From an uncultured Isosphaeraceae bacterium (lineage in GTDB: Bacteria > Planctomycetota > Planctomycetia > Isosphaerales > Isosphaeraceae), in NCBI GenBank assembly GCA_945957605.1, contig CAMFLR010000004.1, forward strand, positions 372,001 through 436,000: DNA of 64,000 nucleotides. The letters run 5' to 3'. The notes under the pieces were generated by a model, which saw nothing but the letters and a program-made list of their open reading frames with translations, was not told where the DNA came from and did not search any database. This document shows positions 42,144 to 51,688 of the stretch, piece after piece (positions within the stretch are counted from its first letter, which is position 1; the number at the start of each line of letters is the position of its first letter). Position numbers and translations under genes: made by a program.

Positions 42144-43553
42144 ATGAGCGAATGGTTGGCCCCGAACCTCACGCGCAGAGATTTGCTTCGCCGCTCGGGC
42201 ATGGGCTTCGGCATGTTCGGTCTGGCTTCGCTCGCGGCCGAGGAATCGGCGCGTGCGGAGAGTTCCGGTAATCCGCTCGCGCCTCGCTCGCCTCACTTCA
42301 AACCAAAAGCGAAGCAAGTCGTTCATTTATTCATGAACGGCGGACCATCGCAGGTTGACACCTTCGACCCCAAACCGCTACTCGACAAGTATCACGGCAA
42401 GCCAACACCCACCGGAAACTTACGGACCGAGCGCAAAACCGGCGCGGCCATGCGCTCGCCGTTCAAGTTTCAGAAGTACGGCAAAAGCGGCATCGAAGTT
42501 AGTGAGTTATTCACAAAGACGGCTTCGGCTCATATCGATGACATGTGCGTCATCCGCTCGATGCAAGCCGACGTGCCCAATCACGAACCCTCGCTCATGC
42601 TCATGAACTGCGGTGAAGGTCGACTGAGCCGGCCGAGTATGGGAGCCTGGATTACCTACGGCCTTGGGTCCGAAAACCAGAACCTGCCGGGGTTCATTGC
42701 GATGTGCCCGGGCGGATTTCCGATCGTCGCTACACAGAACTGGCGATCGTCGTTCCTCCCCGGCGCGTTTCAAGGAACATATCTCAACACCGCCGAGAAA
42801 GACGTTCGCAAACTCATCGAGAACTTGCGCAACGATTCACTTCCGCTCGACCAGCAGCGCAAGCAACTCGACCTCGCGCGGAAATTGAGCGAGATTCATC
42901 GCGACCGTCATCCTGAAGACGCCCAGCTTGACGCCCGCATCCAGACGTTTGAACTCGCCTACCGGATGCAGACTGAAGCATCGGACGCGTTCGACGCCTC
43001 AAAGGAACCGGAAGCGATTCGCAGGGCCTATGGAGAAACGGTCGTCGGCCGGCAAATGATCATCACCCGCAGGCTCATCGAGCGCGGCGTGCGATTCGTG
43101 CAAGTTTGGAGCGGAGCAGGGCAGCCCTGGGATAATCACGACGGTCTCGAGAATACGCACCGCGCGCTCTCAAAAGATTGGGACATGGCAATCGCAGCGT
43201 TCCTGACCGATCTCAAACGCCTTGGGTTGTTCGACTCCACACTCGTTCTCTGGGGCGGTGAGTTCGGGCGCACGCCAGTTGCCGAACTTCCCGCACTCAG
43301 CGGACGTGATCACAATCATTACGGTTTCAGCATGTGGATGGCCGGCGGAGGAGCACGCGGCGGACACGTTCACGGCGCAACTGACGATCTTGGCTTCGCC
43401 GCGGTTCACGACAAAGTGCACGTACACGACCTGCACGCGACGATGCTTCATCTCCTCGGCTTCGATCACGAGAAGCTCACATATCGTTACGCCGGTCGCG
43501 ATTTCCGCCTGACCGACGTGCACGGGCGCGTCGTAAAGGAATTGCTGGCCTGA
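42144..43553 (+). CDS. DUF1501 secreted protein
   Basis: 469 aa from ATG 42144 (GAGG six bases upstream). Twin-arginine-type leader TRRDLLRRSGMGFGMFGLASLA, then the DUF1501 domain (sulfatase/alkaline-phosphatase-like fold): AKQVVHLFMNGGPSQVDTFDPKP, SHID-type DDMCVIRSMQAD, and a C-terminal ALLWGGEFGRTP-like LVLWGGEFGRTP with GRDHNHYGFSMWMAGGGARGG. It is the partner of the preceding gene, and the two are found together many times in planctomycete genomes. The active reaction is unproven. It converges on the GntP-type gene with 21 bases between stops. Confidence 0.93.
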   Translation: MSEWLAPNLTRRDLLRRSGMGFGMFGLASLAAEESARAESSGNPLAPRSPHFKPKAKQVVHLFMNGGPSQVDTFDPKPLLDKYHGKPTPTGNLRTERKTGAAMRSPFKFQKYGKSGIEVSELFTKTASAHIDDMCVIRSMQADVPNHEPSLMLMNCGEGRLSRPSMGAWITYGLGSENQNLPGFIAMCPGGFPIVATQNWRSSFLPGAFQGTYLNTAEKDVRKLIENLRNDSLPLDQQRKQLDLARKLSEIHRDRHPEDAQLDARIQTFELAYRMQTEASDAFDASKEPEAIRRAYGETVVGRQMIITRRLIERGVRFVQVWSGAGQPWDNHDGLENTHRALSKDWDMAIAAFLTDLKRLGLFDSTLVLWGGEFGRTPVAELPALSGRDHNHYGFSMWMAGGGARGGHVHGATDDLGFAAVHDKVHVHDLHATMLHLLGFDHEKLTYRYAGRDFRLTDVHGRVVKELLA

Positions 43554-43574
43554 TCGCATGCGACGCAGATATGC

Positions 43575-44960
43575 TCAGATAATCGAGGCAATGGTCGCAA
43601 GCGCGAACACCGTCAAAGTCTTAAGCACAGTGATGGCGAAAATGTCGCGATAAGCCTGGCGGTGCGTTAGCCCGGTGATCGCCAGCAAAGTTATCACCGC
43701 GCCATTATGAGGCAACGTATCCATGCCCCCGGAGGCCATCGAAGCGACTCGATGCAGCAACTCCGGGCTGATTCCCTGCGTCTCGGCGAGCGCAAGATAC
43801 TTCGTTGCCATTACGTCAAGCGCTAGTGAAAGTCCGCCCGACGCCGATCCGGTGATTCCCGCAAGCACGTTCACCGCGGCAGCTTCGGAAATCAGCACAT
43901 AACGGCTGACCATGAAAACGCTGTCCTGAATTACACGAAAGCCGGGAAGCGTCTTCACAACGTTGCCAAACCCAACTTCAGACGCCGTGTTGAAGATCGC
44001 CAAAAGCGCGCCAGATGTGGCGGTTGTCATCGCCGTCGAGAGACGAATTCGCGCTTCACGGCGATGAATCGCAATCGCCGCAACAATTCCAAGCAGAAGT
44101 GACATGATCAACGCCCAGGCCGAGGCGACGGCTGCGACATTCATTCCCGGAAATTCACGTTCGAGCAGGTTCGCAGGGTACCACGTTGAAACGCTCCATC
44201 GGGAGCGGCTCAAAATGAGATTCGCAGCCAACACAATGATTAACGGAGAGATCGCCGCGAGGAACGTTGGGACTTTCGATTGAGTTCCGGTTTCATCTGC
44301 CTTTGCCGCTTCTTTCGCACCGTAGCCTTCGCCACCCGAACGTGCCTGATGTCGCCGCCATTCGAGCCAGGCGATGCCACCAATCGCGACAACCAGTCCA
44401 CCGCAAATGCCAGCGATCGGCGCGGCGTAGATATCGGTTCCAAAGTAGCGCGTCGGAATGATGTTCTGAATCTGCGGCGAACCTGGGAGCGCATCCATCG
44501 TGAACGTGAATGCTCCAAGCGCAATCGTTCCCGGAATCAATCGTTTGGGAATATCAGACGCCTGGAAGAGTGCCGCAGCGAGTGGGTAGACCGCGAACGC
44601 GACGACGAACAGCGATACTCCTCCGTACGTCAGGCAGCCGCACGCAAGCACTACCGCGAGGATCGACTTACCCGCGCCCAATTTTCGGGCAATTGTTTCC
44701 GCAATCGCACCCGCCGCGCCGCTGGTTTCCATCAACTTGCCGAACACGGCGCCGAGCAAGAAAAGCGGAAAAAACGACTTCACAAACGCGGCGGTGCTCG
44801 TCATGAACAATTCAGTATAGCTGGGCAACATCGCCCGGCCCGAAAGTCCCGCCGCTGCCACCGCGCAGAGCGGCGCAAAGAGAATGACGGGATACCCGCG
44901 ATACGCCGCCACCATCAAGAGCACGAGCGCACCGACAATGACGGCGACTTCAAACGTCAT
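43575..44960 (-). CDS. GntP-family permease
   Basis: 461 aa with about 12-14 membrane helices. Typical GntP features: FFPLFLLGAVFGKLMETSGAA, GGVSLFVVAFAVYPLA, ALPGSPQIQNIIPTRYFGTD and a C-terminal GGMDTLPHNGAVITLL. The family moves gluconate and other organic acids by proton symport. The PGSPQIQN element is in members beyond the classical gluconate permease, so the substrate is uncertain. It is 22 bases after the stop of the hydrolase gene and likely forms an operon with it. Confidence 0.88.
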   Translation of the reverse strand: MTFEVAVIVGALVLLMVAAYRGYPVILFAPLCAVAAAGLSGRAMLPSYTELFMTSTAAFVKSFFPLFLLGAVFGKLMETSGAAGAIAETIARKLGAGKSILAVVLACGCLTYGGVSLFVVAFAVYPLAAALFQASDIPKRLIPGTIALGAFTFTMDALPGSPQIQNIIPTRYFGTDIYAAPIAGICGGLVVAIGGIAWLEWRRHQARSGGEGYGAKEAAKADETGTQSKVPTFLAAISPLIIVLAANLILSRSRWSVSTWYPANLLEREFPGMNVAAVASAWALIMSLLLGIVAAIAIHRREARIRLSTAMTTATSGALLAIFNTASEVGFGNVVKTLPGFRVIQDSVFMVSRYVLISEAAAVNVLAGITGSASGGLSLALDVMATKYLALAETQGISPELLHRVASMASGGMDTLPHNGAVITLLAITGLTHRQAYRDIFAITVLKTLTVFALATIASII

Positions 44961-44981
44961 GAATTCCCCCGAACGGGTGAC

Positions 44982-47336
44982 CTAGCGCTGAGCCTGCGAA
45001 ATCTCTTCGAATGGCGCATTGAGGATGGGATATTTTGCCCAGTCGCGGAAGTCGAAGTGCCACCACTCAACCTCGTTCACGGTGAATCCTTCCGCCTCCA
45101 TGCTCCGCCGCAAGAGGTCGCGATGCCAGCGTTGGAGCGAAGTCCCGCCCGGATAATCCGGACTCGATCGGCTCGAAAATTCGTCGTACCCGCCAACCAT
45201 CTCAATCGGCTTGCCGGTGCTGAGGTCGTAGAGAGTCAAATCGACCGCGCAACCTCGATTGTGCTTCGATCCCTTCGCCGGATTCGCCACGAAGCCGCGG
45301 CCTGATTGCGGCGTCGCGTCCCAGAACATTTTTGTCACGTACCAGGGACGATACGCGTCGTGAATCAACAGCCCGAGTCCGCGTTCCTTGAGCTTCTTGT
45401 GTGCTTTCACAAGCGCTTCGGCCGCGGACCGTTGCATAAATGCTCGAGCCGATGAGTAGAACGGCGTCTGCAGAAAGTTGTTGTTCGTGGCATAGCGAAT
45501 ATCGAGCTTGATCGTCGGGTCGAGACTCACGAGTTCGACCAGCTCTGGCTTGCGAAACGACGCTGGCTCAAGCGGCGGGCGTCCTTTCAGAGCTTCGGGG
45601 CGAAGTTCCGCGACGGGACGCATCGGCGTGATGTGAAACGTCGTGCCATCGTCGCCGTCGATCTTTCGGCGCGCGAATTTTACGCCCGCCGCCTCAGCTT
45701 CAACGGCTCGTCCGGTCTCATCACGTTTGAAGCGAACGTGCTCACTCGCATAGAGCCGGCTGTTGTCGGGAAAACGGAAAACGTCGGGCGAAACCTCTTC
45801 GAGCCGGTCGAGAAAGAACCATTCGATGAGCACGAACAACTTGCCGTCATTTTCCAGAACGAACAGCGTGTTGTGATCCCATCCATATTCACCAATCAAC
45901 CCGCGCCAGGCATCAGGAGCAGCGGCGGGCTTGGTTCGCTGCACTTTCGCGAACTTCGTATCGCCTACGGTGAATCCGGTTGGTGTCGGTTTGAGCTTCG
46001 TGCCAAAGCCAAGCGTATCGTCGGTCACAAAAGTATCGCCTTGCTTGCGCACTTCGAGGCGGAGGCCACCTGTTGAACGAGTGGAAAACAGGCGGCCGTC
46101 GCGTGCGACGAGATCGAGTATCCCCGCGTCGGCCTTGTAGACTCCATCGACTTCTTGCGCCTCGCTTGAAGCGAGCGGTTCGGTGGTTTCGATCGAGGGC
46201 AGGGGAGCGTTTTGCTTCTGTGCGAGCAGCAGCCGGAATGCCGCGTTGCTGATTCGGCCGGCGACGCTATTTGCACAATCCTTACTAATGATGACCACCA
46301 CGCCGAGTTGATCGTCGGGCAAGATTGACACATCCGTCGCGAATCCATAAATCGCGCCGTTGTGGCCGACATGGCGATGGCCATCGAGCAGGGCGAGGTT
46401 GAAGCCAATTCCGAAGCCGGTTTTCGCGTCCTTCGCGGCGAACTGCGGCGTCCACATCGCCTTGAGCGTTTCCGGCTTCACCGCGCCCGTGCCGCCGTCG
46501 AGCATCGCGATGATGAAACGCCCCATATCGAGCGAGTTCGAGTAAAGATTGCCCGCCGGCCCCGTCCCAAGTAAAAACGTCGGCGAAGGAAACGTGCGGC
46601 CATCGTAAGTCCACATCACGCTATCGGCGACGCGCTCTTTTTCCGCGGCCGTCGGTTCAAAGGTCGACGCGTGAAGCTTGAGCGGTTCGAGCACCGCACG
46701 TTTGACGTATTTCGCGAACGGCTCGCCTTTCACCTTTTCAACGACGCGGCCGACGACCGCGATTCCCGCGTTCGAATATTTCTCGCGCGTCCCTGGTGCG
46801 TGAATCAATTCAGTCGAGTTCAAACTGGCAACCGTAGCGGCAAGCGATGGCTCGGTAGGATCAAAATAATTACCAACCGGCGACTCGCGCACGAGTCCCG
46901 CACGGTGCGACATGAGATGCCGCAGCGTAATCGGTTTGTCGAAACGGCTCTTGGGCGCGAAGTCGGGAAGGTAGCGCGTCACCGGCGCATCGAGGTCGAG
47001 TTCGCCCTTTTCGACGAGTTGCATCACGGCCAGGTCGGTGAACAGCTTCGACACCGATCCCACGCGGCAAAGCGTCTCCGCACTCGCTGCCGTTCCTTCC
47101 TTCTCCTTTGCTTTTCCAAAGCCGCGTGCCCATGTGATTTCGCGCCCCTCGACAATCGCCATCGAAACCGACGGCAGATTCTGCAGCTTCATCTCGCGTT
47201 CGATGAATGCCTCGAGTTTTGCAACGATCGGCTCGAGTCCAGTTCGAGGTTTGATCACCTCCTGAGCCGGAATCGCGCCACCCCAGATCGCGCAAAATAT
47301 CAGCGGCAGAGTTCGACGCACTGCGAGCCGGAACAT
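44982..47336 (-). CDS. Serine hydrolase fused to VanX-type D,D-dipeptidase
   Basis: 784 aa from ATG 47336 (GGAG eight bases upstream). Signal peptide (VRRTLPLIFCAIWGGAIPAQ); a class C beta-lactamase/D,D-peptidase domain about 30-380 with SVSK (Ser 94, Lys 97), EKYSNAG tyrosine motif and HVGHNG in the place of KTG; a middle beta region; and a C-terminal M15D/VanX domain (about 590-784) with the zinc ligands SKHNRGCAVD and EWWHFDF and the family's VTKMFWDATP and GGYDEFS. All metal and catalytic residues of both enzymes are present, so it is probably bifunctional in cell-wall D-Ala-peptide breakdown. Each half alone is common; the fusion is not. Confidence 0.87.
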   Translation of the reverse strand: MFRLAVRRTLPLIFCAIWGGAIPAQEVIKPRTGLEPIVAKLEAFIEREMKLQNLPSVSMAIVEGREITWARGFGKAKEKEGTAASAETLCRVGSVSKLFTDLAVMQLVEKGELDLDAPVTRYLPDFAPKSRFDKPITLRHLMSHRAGLVRESPVGNYFDPTEPSLAATVASLNSTELIHAPGTREKYSNAGIAVVGRVVEKVKGEPFAKYVKRAVLEPLKLHASTFEPTAAEKERVADSVMWTYDGRTFPSPTFLLGTGPAGNLYSNSLDMGRFIIAMLDGGTGAVKPETLKAMWTPQFAAKDAKTGFGIGFNLALLDGHRHVGHNGAIYGFATDVSILPDDQLGVVVIISKDCANSVAGRISNAAFRLLLAQKQNAPLPSIETTEPLASSEAQEVDGVYKADAGILDLVARDGRLFSTRSTGGLRLEVRKQGDTFVTDDTLGFGTKLKPTPTGFTVGDTKFAKVQRTKPAAAPDAWRGLIGEYGWDHNTLFVLENDGKLFVLIEWFFLDRLEEVSPDVFRFPDNSRLYASEHVRFKRDETGRAVEAEAAGVKFARRKIDGDDGTTFHITPMRPVAELRPEALKGRPPLEPASFRKPELVELVSLDPTIKLDIRYATNNNFLQTPFYSSARAFMQRSAAEALVKAHKKLKERGLGLLIHDAYRPWYVTKMFWDATPQSGRGFVANPAKGSKHNRGCAVDLTLYDLSTGKPIEMVGGYDEFSSRSSPDYPGGTSLQRWHRDLLRRSMEAEGFTVNEVEWWHFDFRDWAKYPILNAPFEEISQAQR

Positions 47337-47430
47337 GGTCATCTCTCCGAGGTCGCTCCCTGGAAAGACGTAGCCTAACGCGACCGTCGCGCGAACGCCA
47401 TTCATCAGCGTCGGTTGCGCATTCAGTCGG

Positions 47431-47895
47431 TCATCCTGCTGGCTTGACGACGCTGTATTTCGCGACGATCACGCCAATCAAAATGACGTGCAGCAACACG
47501 ATGAGCAGGCCGACACCGTAGATCGTTTGAGCACTCTCGTCGATTCGATGACGTGTCCGGAGAATTTGTGCCGTAAGAACCGAGCAGACCCATTTCCAGT
47601 GCAGCATGACATGAACGAGCACCGCGAGCGCGAGGGTGCAAATCACGCCGAACTGAAAGTCGGACCAGTCGTCATATGTTCGGCCCCAGATTTTCCATCC
47701 GTCCGCCTTCGTCGGCGCGGGAAAAACGAACCGGATAACGGCTGAAACTAGGCCGATGACCACCATCAACAAGAGCAAAACGAAGTCGAGCGCGAAATTC
47801 ACGACTGACATTGAAACACCGCTGCGCCGCGTTGCGGAAGTCTTCGCTTGTGTTTCTGAAGGCGAGCTGGGGGCTACGGACTCAGTCGAATCCAT
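47431..47895 (-). CDS. Four-helix membrane protein of unknown function
   Basis: 154 aa from ATG 47895 (AAGG upstream). Polar head of about 28 residues, then helices SVVNFALDFVLLLLMVVIGLVSAVIRFVF, DFQFGVICTLALAVLVHVMLHWKW and TIYGVGLLIVLLHVILIGVIV. The HVMLHWKW motif and a conserved Asp-Asp-Trp (DDWSDF) recall DUF4405-type heme-binding membrane proteins, in which paired histidines would lie in the membrane, but I cannot confirm this. It lies about 95 bases upstream of the hydrolase gene on the same strand. Confidence 0.55.
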   Translation of the reverse strand: MDSTESVAPSSPSETQAKTSATRRSGVSMSVVNFALDFVLLLLMVVIGLVSAVIRFVFPAPTKADGWKIWGRTYDDWSDFQFGVICTLALAVLVHVMLHWKWVCSVLTAQILRTRHRIDESAQTIYGVGLLIVLLHVILIGVIVAKYSVVKPAG

Positions 47896-48487
47896 GTCAA
47901 AACCTTGAAGCATACCAAACGAGCGCCGACTGCTTTGGGACCCGAGCAAATCAACGCGACTGACTGGAGTCTAACCCATCCATACGGAAACTTGAAGGCT
48001 CGCAGCACTGTCCTCGCGAATCGCTGTCGAAAAGAATACAGAGCCACAAACAACACACGCATTAACACATATGGTAACACGCCAATTCGCGATTGAAATT
48101 TGCAATCGCCTCGAAACAGTGCCTATGATCTGGCACAAGATATCGCATCGCTCGGAGCAACACACTCTCATCGACACGATTCGTAAGCCTTTTCCTGACA
48201 CGCGTCAGGCATTGTCACTCTTGTTCTGAAATCGAAATCTATCTATTCTAGGGCGGCAGTTGGTTGCATGCGGTTTGGCACCGACAGACCCTGCTCTGAC
48301 ACATAAGTCACAGGCAAGTGCGCGTGGTGATTGCACCCGTGACGTGCCACCTTCGAAATGATGGCTTTCCGAGCCCCTCTGCGCGGGCGATGATGCTGCG
48401 CGCGTGCTGATTGCATCGCTTCCTCCTTTCTCGACGTGCTGCGTTCGACTTAACGTCCAAATAGTCTTCATCTCGCGCTGGACTGTT
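47896..48487. other. Divergent region upstream of the DAB genes
   Basis: 592 bases without a convincing gene. A short palindrome CCTGAC/GTCAGG (48194-48199 and 48204-48209) lies about 280 bases before dabA. Frames over this region lack ribosome sites or recognisable protein. The dabA promoter must be here; I cannot place it. Confidence 0.4.
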
Positions 48488-51400
48488 ATGCAAACCATCA
48501 CATCGCACGCCGACGCGTCGCAGGAGCATGAAGGGCAGGACAACCAGCTTCAGCATCTCAATGAAGTGATCGAACACGCCGCACACCTTTTGCCGGCGCA
48601 AGGGCCGATCACGGTCTTCATCCATCACAATACGTTGCACGCATTCGAAGACCTACCGTTTCACGACGCCGTGAAAAAAGGCGCAATCACATTTGGCTGC
48701 CAGCCGTATCTCACAGAAGAGCGATATCGCTACGAACTCGCGAGAGGGCGCATTCGTTTCGGTGAACTTCAGGACGTCCTCGACCGCGATCTCGGCAGTC
48801 GCGCCGGCGAACAGCTTCCCTGCTTCGGCACGCGATTCGACCTGCGCCTGGCGATGCTTCAATATCCGCTTACGTCGGGTCCAACTTCCGAGCTGATCTG
48901 GCATGTCGCTGAGGCGAATGCCCTGCGTCGGATCCGGCACGATGCATCATCGGCCACACGCGGCCGGTTGATTGCCGAAACACGGCGATGGGTCATGCGC
49001 GACTTGCGTGCCCGGACCGAAAGCGACGCGCCAGGCGCTCAGGAACGTAGGATACCCGCTAGCATCACGGAGTTGCTCGATCGCTTCGGCGAAGCGACTA
49101 TGGAGATCTGGAGTGACGACGAGTGGGAGGGTTTCACGATTCAGGCCCTCTGGCGCATTTGCATCGAAGGCGTGCGCAACCTGCCGCAATACACTACTCC
49201 GCCCACGCCGCTCGTGCGACATCGCGACTTGCTGCATGAAGCCTGCGGTGTCGATGCCGACGAGCCTGTCAACGAGTTGCTGATTCGTTTCTGCGCGGCT
49301 TTCCTCGACCAGGGTCTCTCGCACTGGCAACTCCCTCGGCGCGACGAAGGGTTTTATCGAGCATTTCTGGCGATTTACCGCCATCGTGGGATGGGTCCGG
49401 ATCGCTGGCTCCGCGGACTTCCGCGCGAGCTGGCGCGACTCGATGACGCGCGTGTCGGTCCACTCGAGTCGATTCTCGAATCGCTCGAAATTCTCGGTGT
49501 TCCGCCCGACGAGTGGGAAAAGTTCATCGCCACCAGTTTGCTGGCGCTTCGTGGCTGGGGCGGAATGGTTCGCCAGGTGGAAACGCGCGGCGACCGCGCT
49601 GTTCATCCGATTCCTGGCGGCAGTCTGGTCGAGTTCCTGGCGATTCGCCTTATACTCGACCGTTTCTCGCTCGCTCATAACGCGCGTGAGGAACTGGGCT
49701 ACATGGGGCCGCTAGACGCATTTCGTAAAGAAGCACGTAAACATATCAAAGGCACATGGCCGCCTAGCGACGAACAGCGTGCCTATCAGGTTTTTCAACT
49801 CGCACAAATTCTCGGCCTTTCGCCCGACCTGCTATTCCGCCTGACCAAGCCGGAGTGGGCGACTCTCGTTGAAGAAGTCGAGTCGTTCACCGGAATCGAG
49901 CGCCGGCGAGTGTTTCACCTCGCTTACGAACTTCGATTCCAAACGCAAACGCTCGACGCCATCGCGATCCACGCGCGGAGTAATCGCGGACGTCCTCAGT
50001 CGCCGCGATTTCAGGTCGTTTGCTGCCTCGACGAGCGCGAGGAGTCGTTTCGCCGGCATCTCGAAGAGCTAGCGCCTAGCGTTGAGACGTTTGGCGCAGC
50101 GGGGTTCTACAGCGTCGCCATGTATTACCGTGGCGCGGCCGATGCCCATTACGTACCGCTCTGCCCGATCGTCATCCAGCCACGGCATTGGGTGACCGAA
50201 GAGGTGAACACCGACCTCAACAAGCGACATCAGCTTCGACAGCAAACACGCAAGGTGCTTGGTGCGGCGTCGCACCATTTCCACGTTGGCAGCCGGACGT
50301 TTGCGCTCGGCGCGGTGCTAACTGGCTTTGTCGGCGTGTTCGCTTCGGTGCCGCTCGTTGGCCGCATTCTGTTTCCCAAGCTCACCGCACAGATTCGCGG
50401 CATCTTCGGCAAGATGGTCGAAACGCCGCCAAACACGCGGCTGCACATGGAACGTGGCAATTGCGAGCCCGGGCCGGATCACCAGCACGTTGGTTATTCC
50501 GTCTCCGAAATGGCCGACATGGGCGAGCGATTGCTCCGCGATATCGGCCTCATCAACGGATTTGCGCGGTTGCTCATTTTGATTGGTCACGGCTCGAACA
50601 GCCAGAACAATCCGCACGTTTCGGCGTACAACTGCGGTGCCTGCGGCGGCTCGGCCGGTGGCCCCAACGCCCGCGCGATGGCGAACGTCCTCAATGATCG
50701 CCGTGTGCGAACCAAGCTAGCGGAGCGCGGCCTCATCATTCCCGAAACGACCGTGATAGTCGGCGGCTATCACAATACGTGCGACGATTCGGTAACGTTC
50801 TCCGACCTCGACCTCATTCCGCAATCGCATCGCGACGAATTCGACGACGCGCGTAGGTTGATCAATCAAACGTGCGACCGCAACGCGCACGAACGCTGCC
50901 GCCGTTTCATGTCGGCTCCGCTGACTCTCTCATTCGCCGACGCCCGCGACCACGTCGAAGAGCGTTCGGAAGACATCTCGCAAACTCGTCCCGAACTTGG
51001 TCACGCCACGAATGCGATCACGATCGTCGGCCGCCGCGAATGGACGCGTAACCTCTTTCTCGATCGCCGCGCATTCCTAACGTCGTACGACCCGACGCAA
51101 GACGACGACGAGCAGTCGATACTCACTCGAATCCTGGGTGCGGTCTTTCCGGTCTGCTCGGGGATCAATCTCGAATATTACTTCTCACACGTCGATAACA
51201 CGGGATTTGGTGCAGGCACGAAGTTGCCGCACAATCTCGCCTCGTTGCTCGGTGTGATGGACGGCGCGGCAAGCGACCTGCGTACAGGCCTGCCGTGGCA
51301 AATGGTCGAAATTCACGAGCCGGTGCGTTCGCTGTTCATCATCGAGACGACACCCAAGGCGATGCAACGAATCATCGACAACAATCCAGGTATCGGCCGG

Positions 51401-51586
51401 ATTTGCCGCAACGGTTGGGTTCTGCTGCACACAATTGATCCGACTACTCACGAGATCCAGGTTTACAGCGACGGCGATTTCCGCCCCTACAAGCCACAAG
51501 CGGGCGTCTTGCCAAAAGCCGCTTCCTCGGTGGATTGGTACCGCGGCTGGCGCGACCATCTTGAATTCGCTGAAATCGAGGCTTGA
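48488..51586 (+). CDS. dabA: DabA (DUF2309) inorganic-carbon transport subunit
   Basis: 1032 aa from ATG 48488 (48404 is a longer frame, not supported by a ribosome site). DUF2309 protein related to DabA of the DAB system, a carbonic-anhydrase-like peripheral subunit that traps CO2 as bicarbonate, driven by a membrane partner. The expected zinc-site residues are in order: CLD (Cys 513 and Asp 515), HGSNSQNN (His 701) and NCGACGG (Cys 716), with the His-to-Cys spacing of 15 as in the characterised DabA. Other hallmarks: FIHHNTLHAFEDLPF near the start and QMVEIHEPVRSLFI near the end. Followed by two membrane-subunit genes in an operon, which supports the call. Confidence 0.9.
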   Translation: MQTITSHADASQEHEGQDNQLQHLNEVIEHAAHLLPAQGPITVFIHHNTLHAFEDLPFHDAVKKGAITFGCQPYLTEERYRYELARGRIRFGELQDVLDRDLGSRAGEQLPCFGTRFDLRLAMLQYPLTSGPTSELIWHVAEANALRRIRHDASSATRGRLIAETRRWVMRDLRARTESDAPGAQERRIPASITELLDRFGEATMEIWSDDEWEGFTIQALWRICIEGVRNLPQYTTPPTPLVRHRDLLHEACGVDADEPVNELLIRFCAAFLDQGLSHWQLPRRDEGFYRAFLAIYRHRGMGPDRWLRGLPRELARLDDARVGPLESILESLEILGVPPDEWEKFIATSLLALRGWGGMVRQVETRGDRAVHPIPGGSLVEFLAIRLILDRFSLAHNAREELGYMGPLDAFRKEARKHIKGTWPPSDEQRAYQVFQLAQILGLSPDLLFRLTKPEWATLVEEVESFTGIERRRVFHLAYELRFQTQTLDAIAIHARSNRGRPQSPRFQVVCCLDEREESFRRHLEELAPSVETFGAAGFYSVAMYYRGAADAHYVPLCPIVIQPRHWVTEEVNTDLNKRHQLRQQTRKVLGAASHHFHVGSRTFALGAVLTGFVGVFASVPLVGRILFPKLTAQIRGIFGKMVETPPNTRLHMERGNCEPGPDHQHVGYSVSEMADMGERLLRDIGLINGFARLLILIGHGSNSQNNPHVSAYNCGACGGSAGGPNARAMANVLNDRRVRTKLAERGLIIPETTVIVGGYHNTCDDSVTFSDLDLIPQSHRDEFDDARRLINQTCDRNAHERCRRFMSAPLTLSFADARDHVEERSEDISQTRPELGHATNAITIVGRREWTRNLFLDRRAFLTSYDPTQDDDEQSILTRILGAVFPVCSGINLEYYFSHVDNTGFGAGTKLPHNLASLLGVMDGAASDLRTGLPWQMVEIHEPVRSLFIIETTPKAMQRIIDNNPGIGRICRNGWVLLHTIDPTTHEIQVYSDGDFRPYKPQAGVLPKAASSVDWYRGWRDHLEFAEIEA

Positions 51587-51688
51587 TCAGAGGATTTTGC
51601 ATTCAGATAAGCACTGCAACAACACTTGCCCGACGTTGGGTAAGTCTCGAATTTCTCCGGCATCCGACCGCCCCCGGAAGCACGTCCC

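Noticed and set aside
48130-48160. TGGCAC...-like sigma-54 promoter near dabA
   Set aside because: The -24 half is good but the -12 GC dinucleotide is at the wrong spacing (11 rather than 10 bases after GG).
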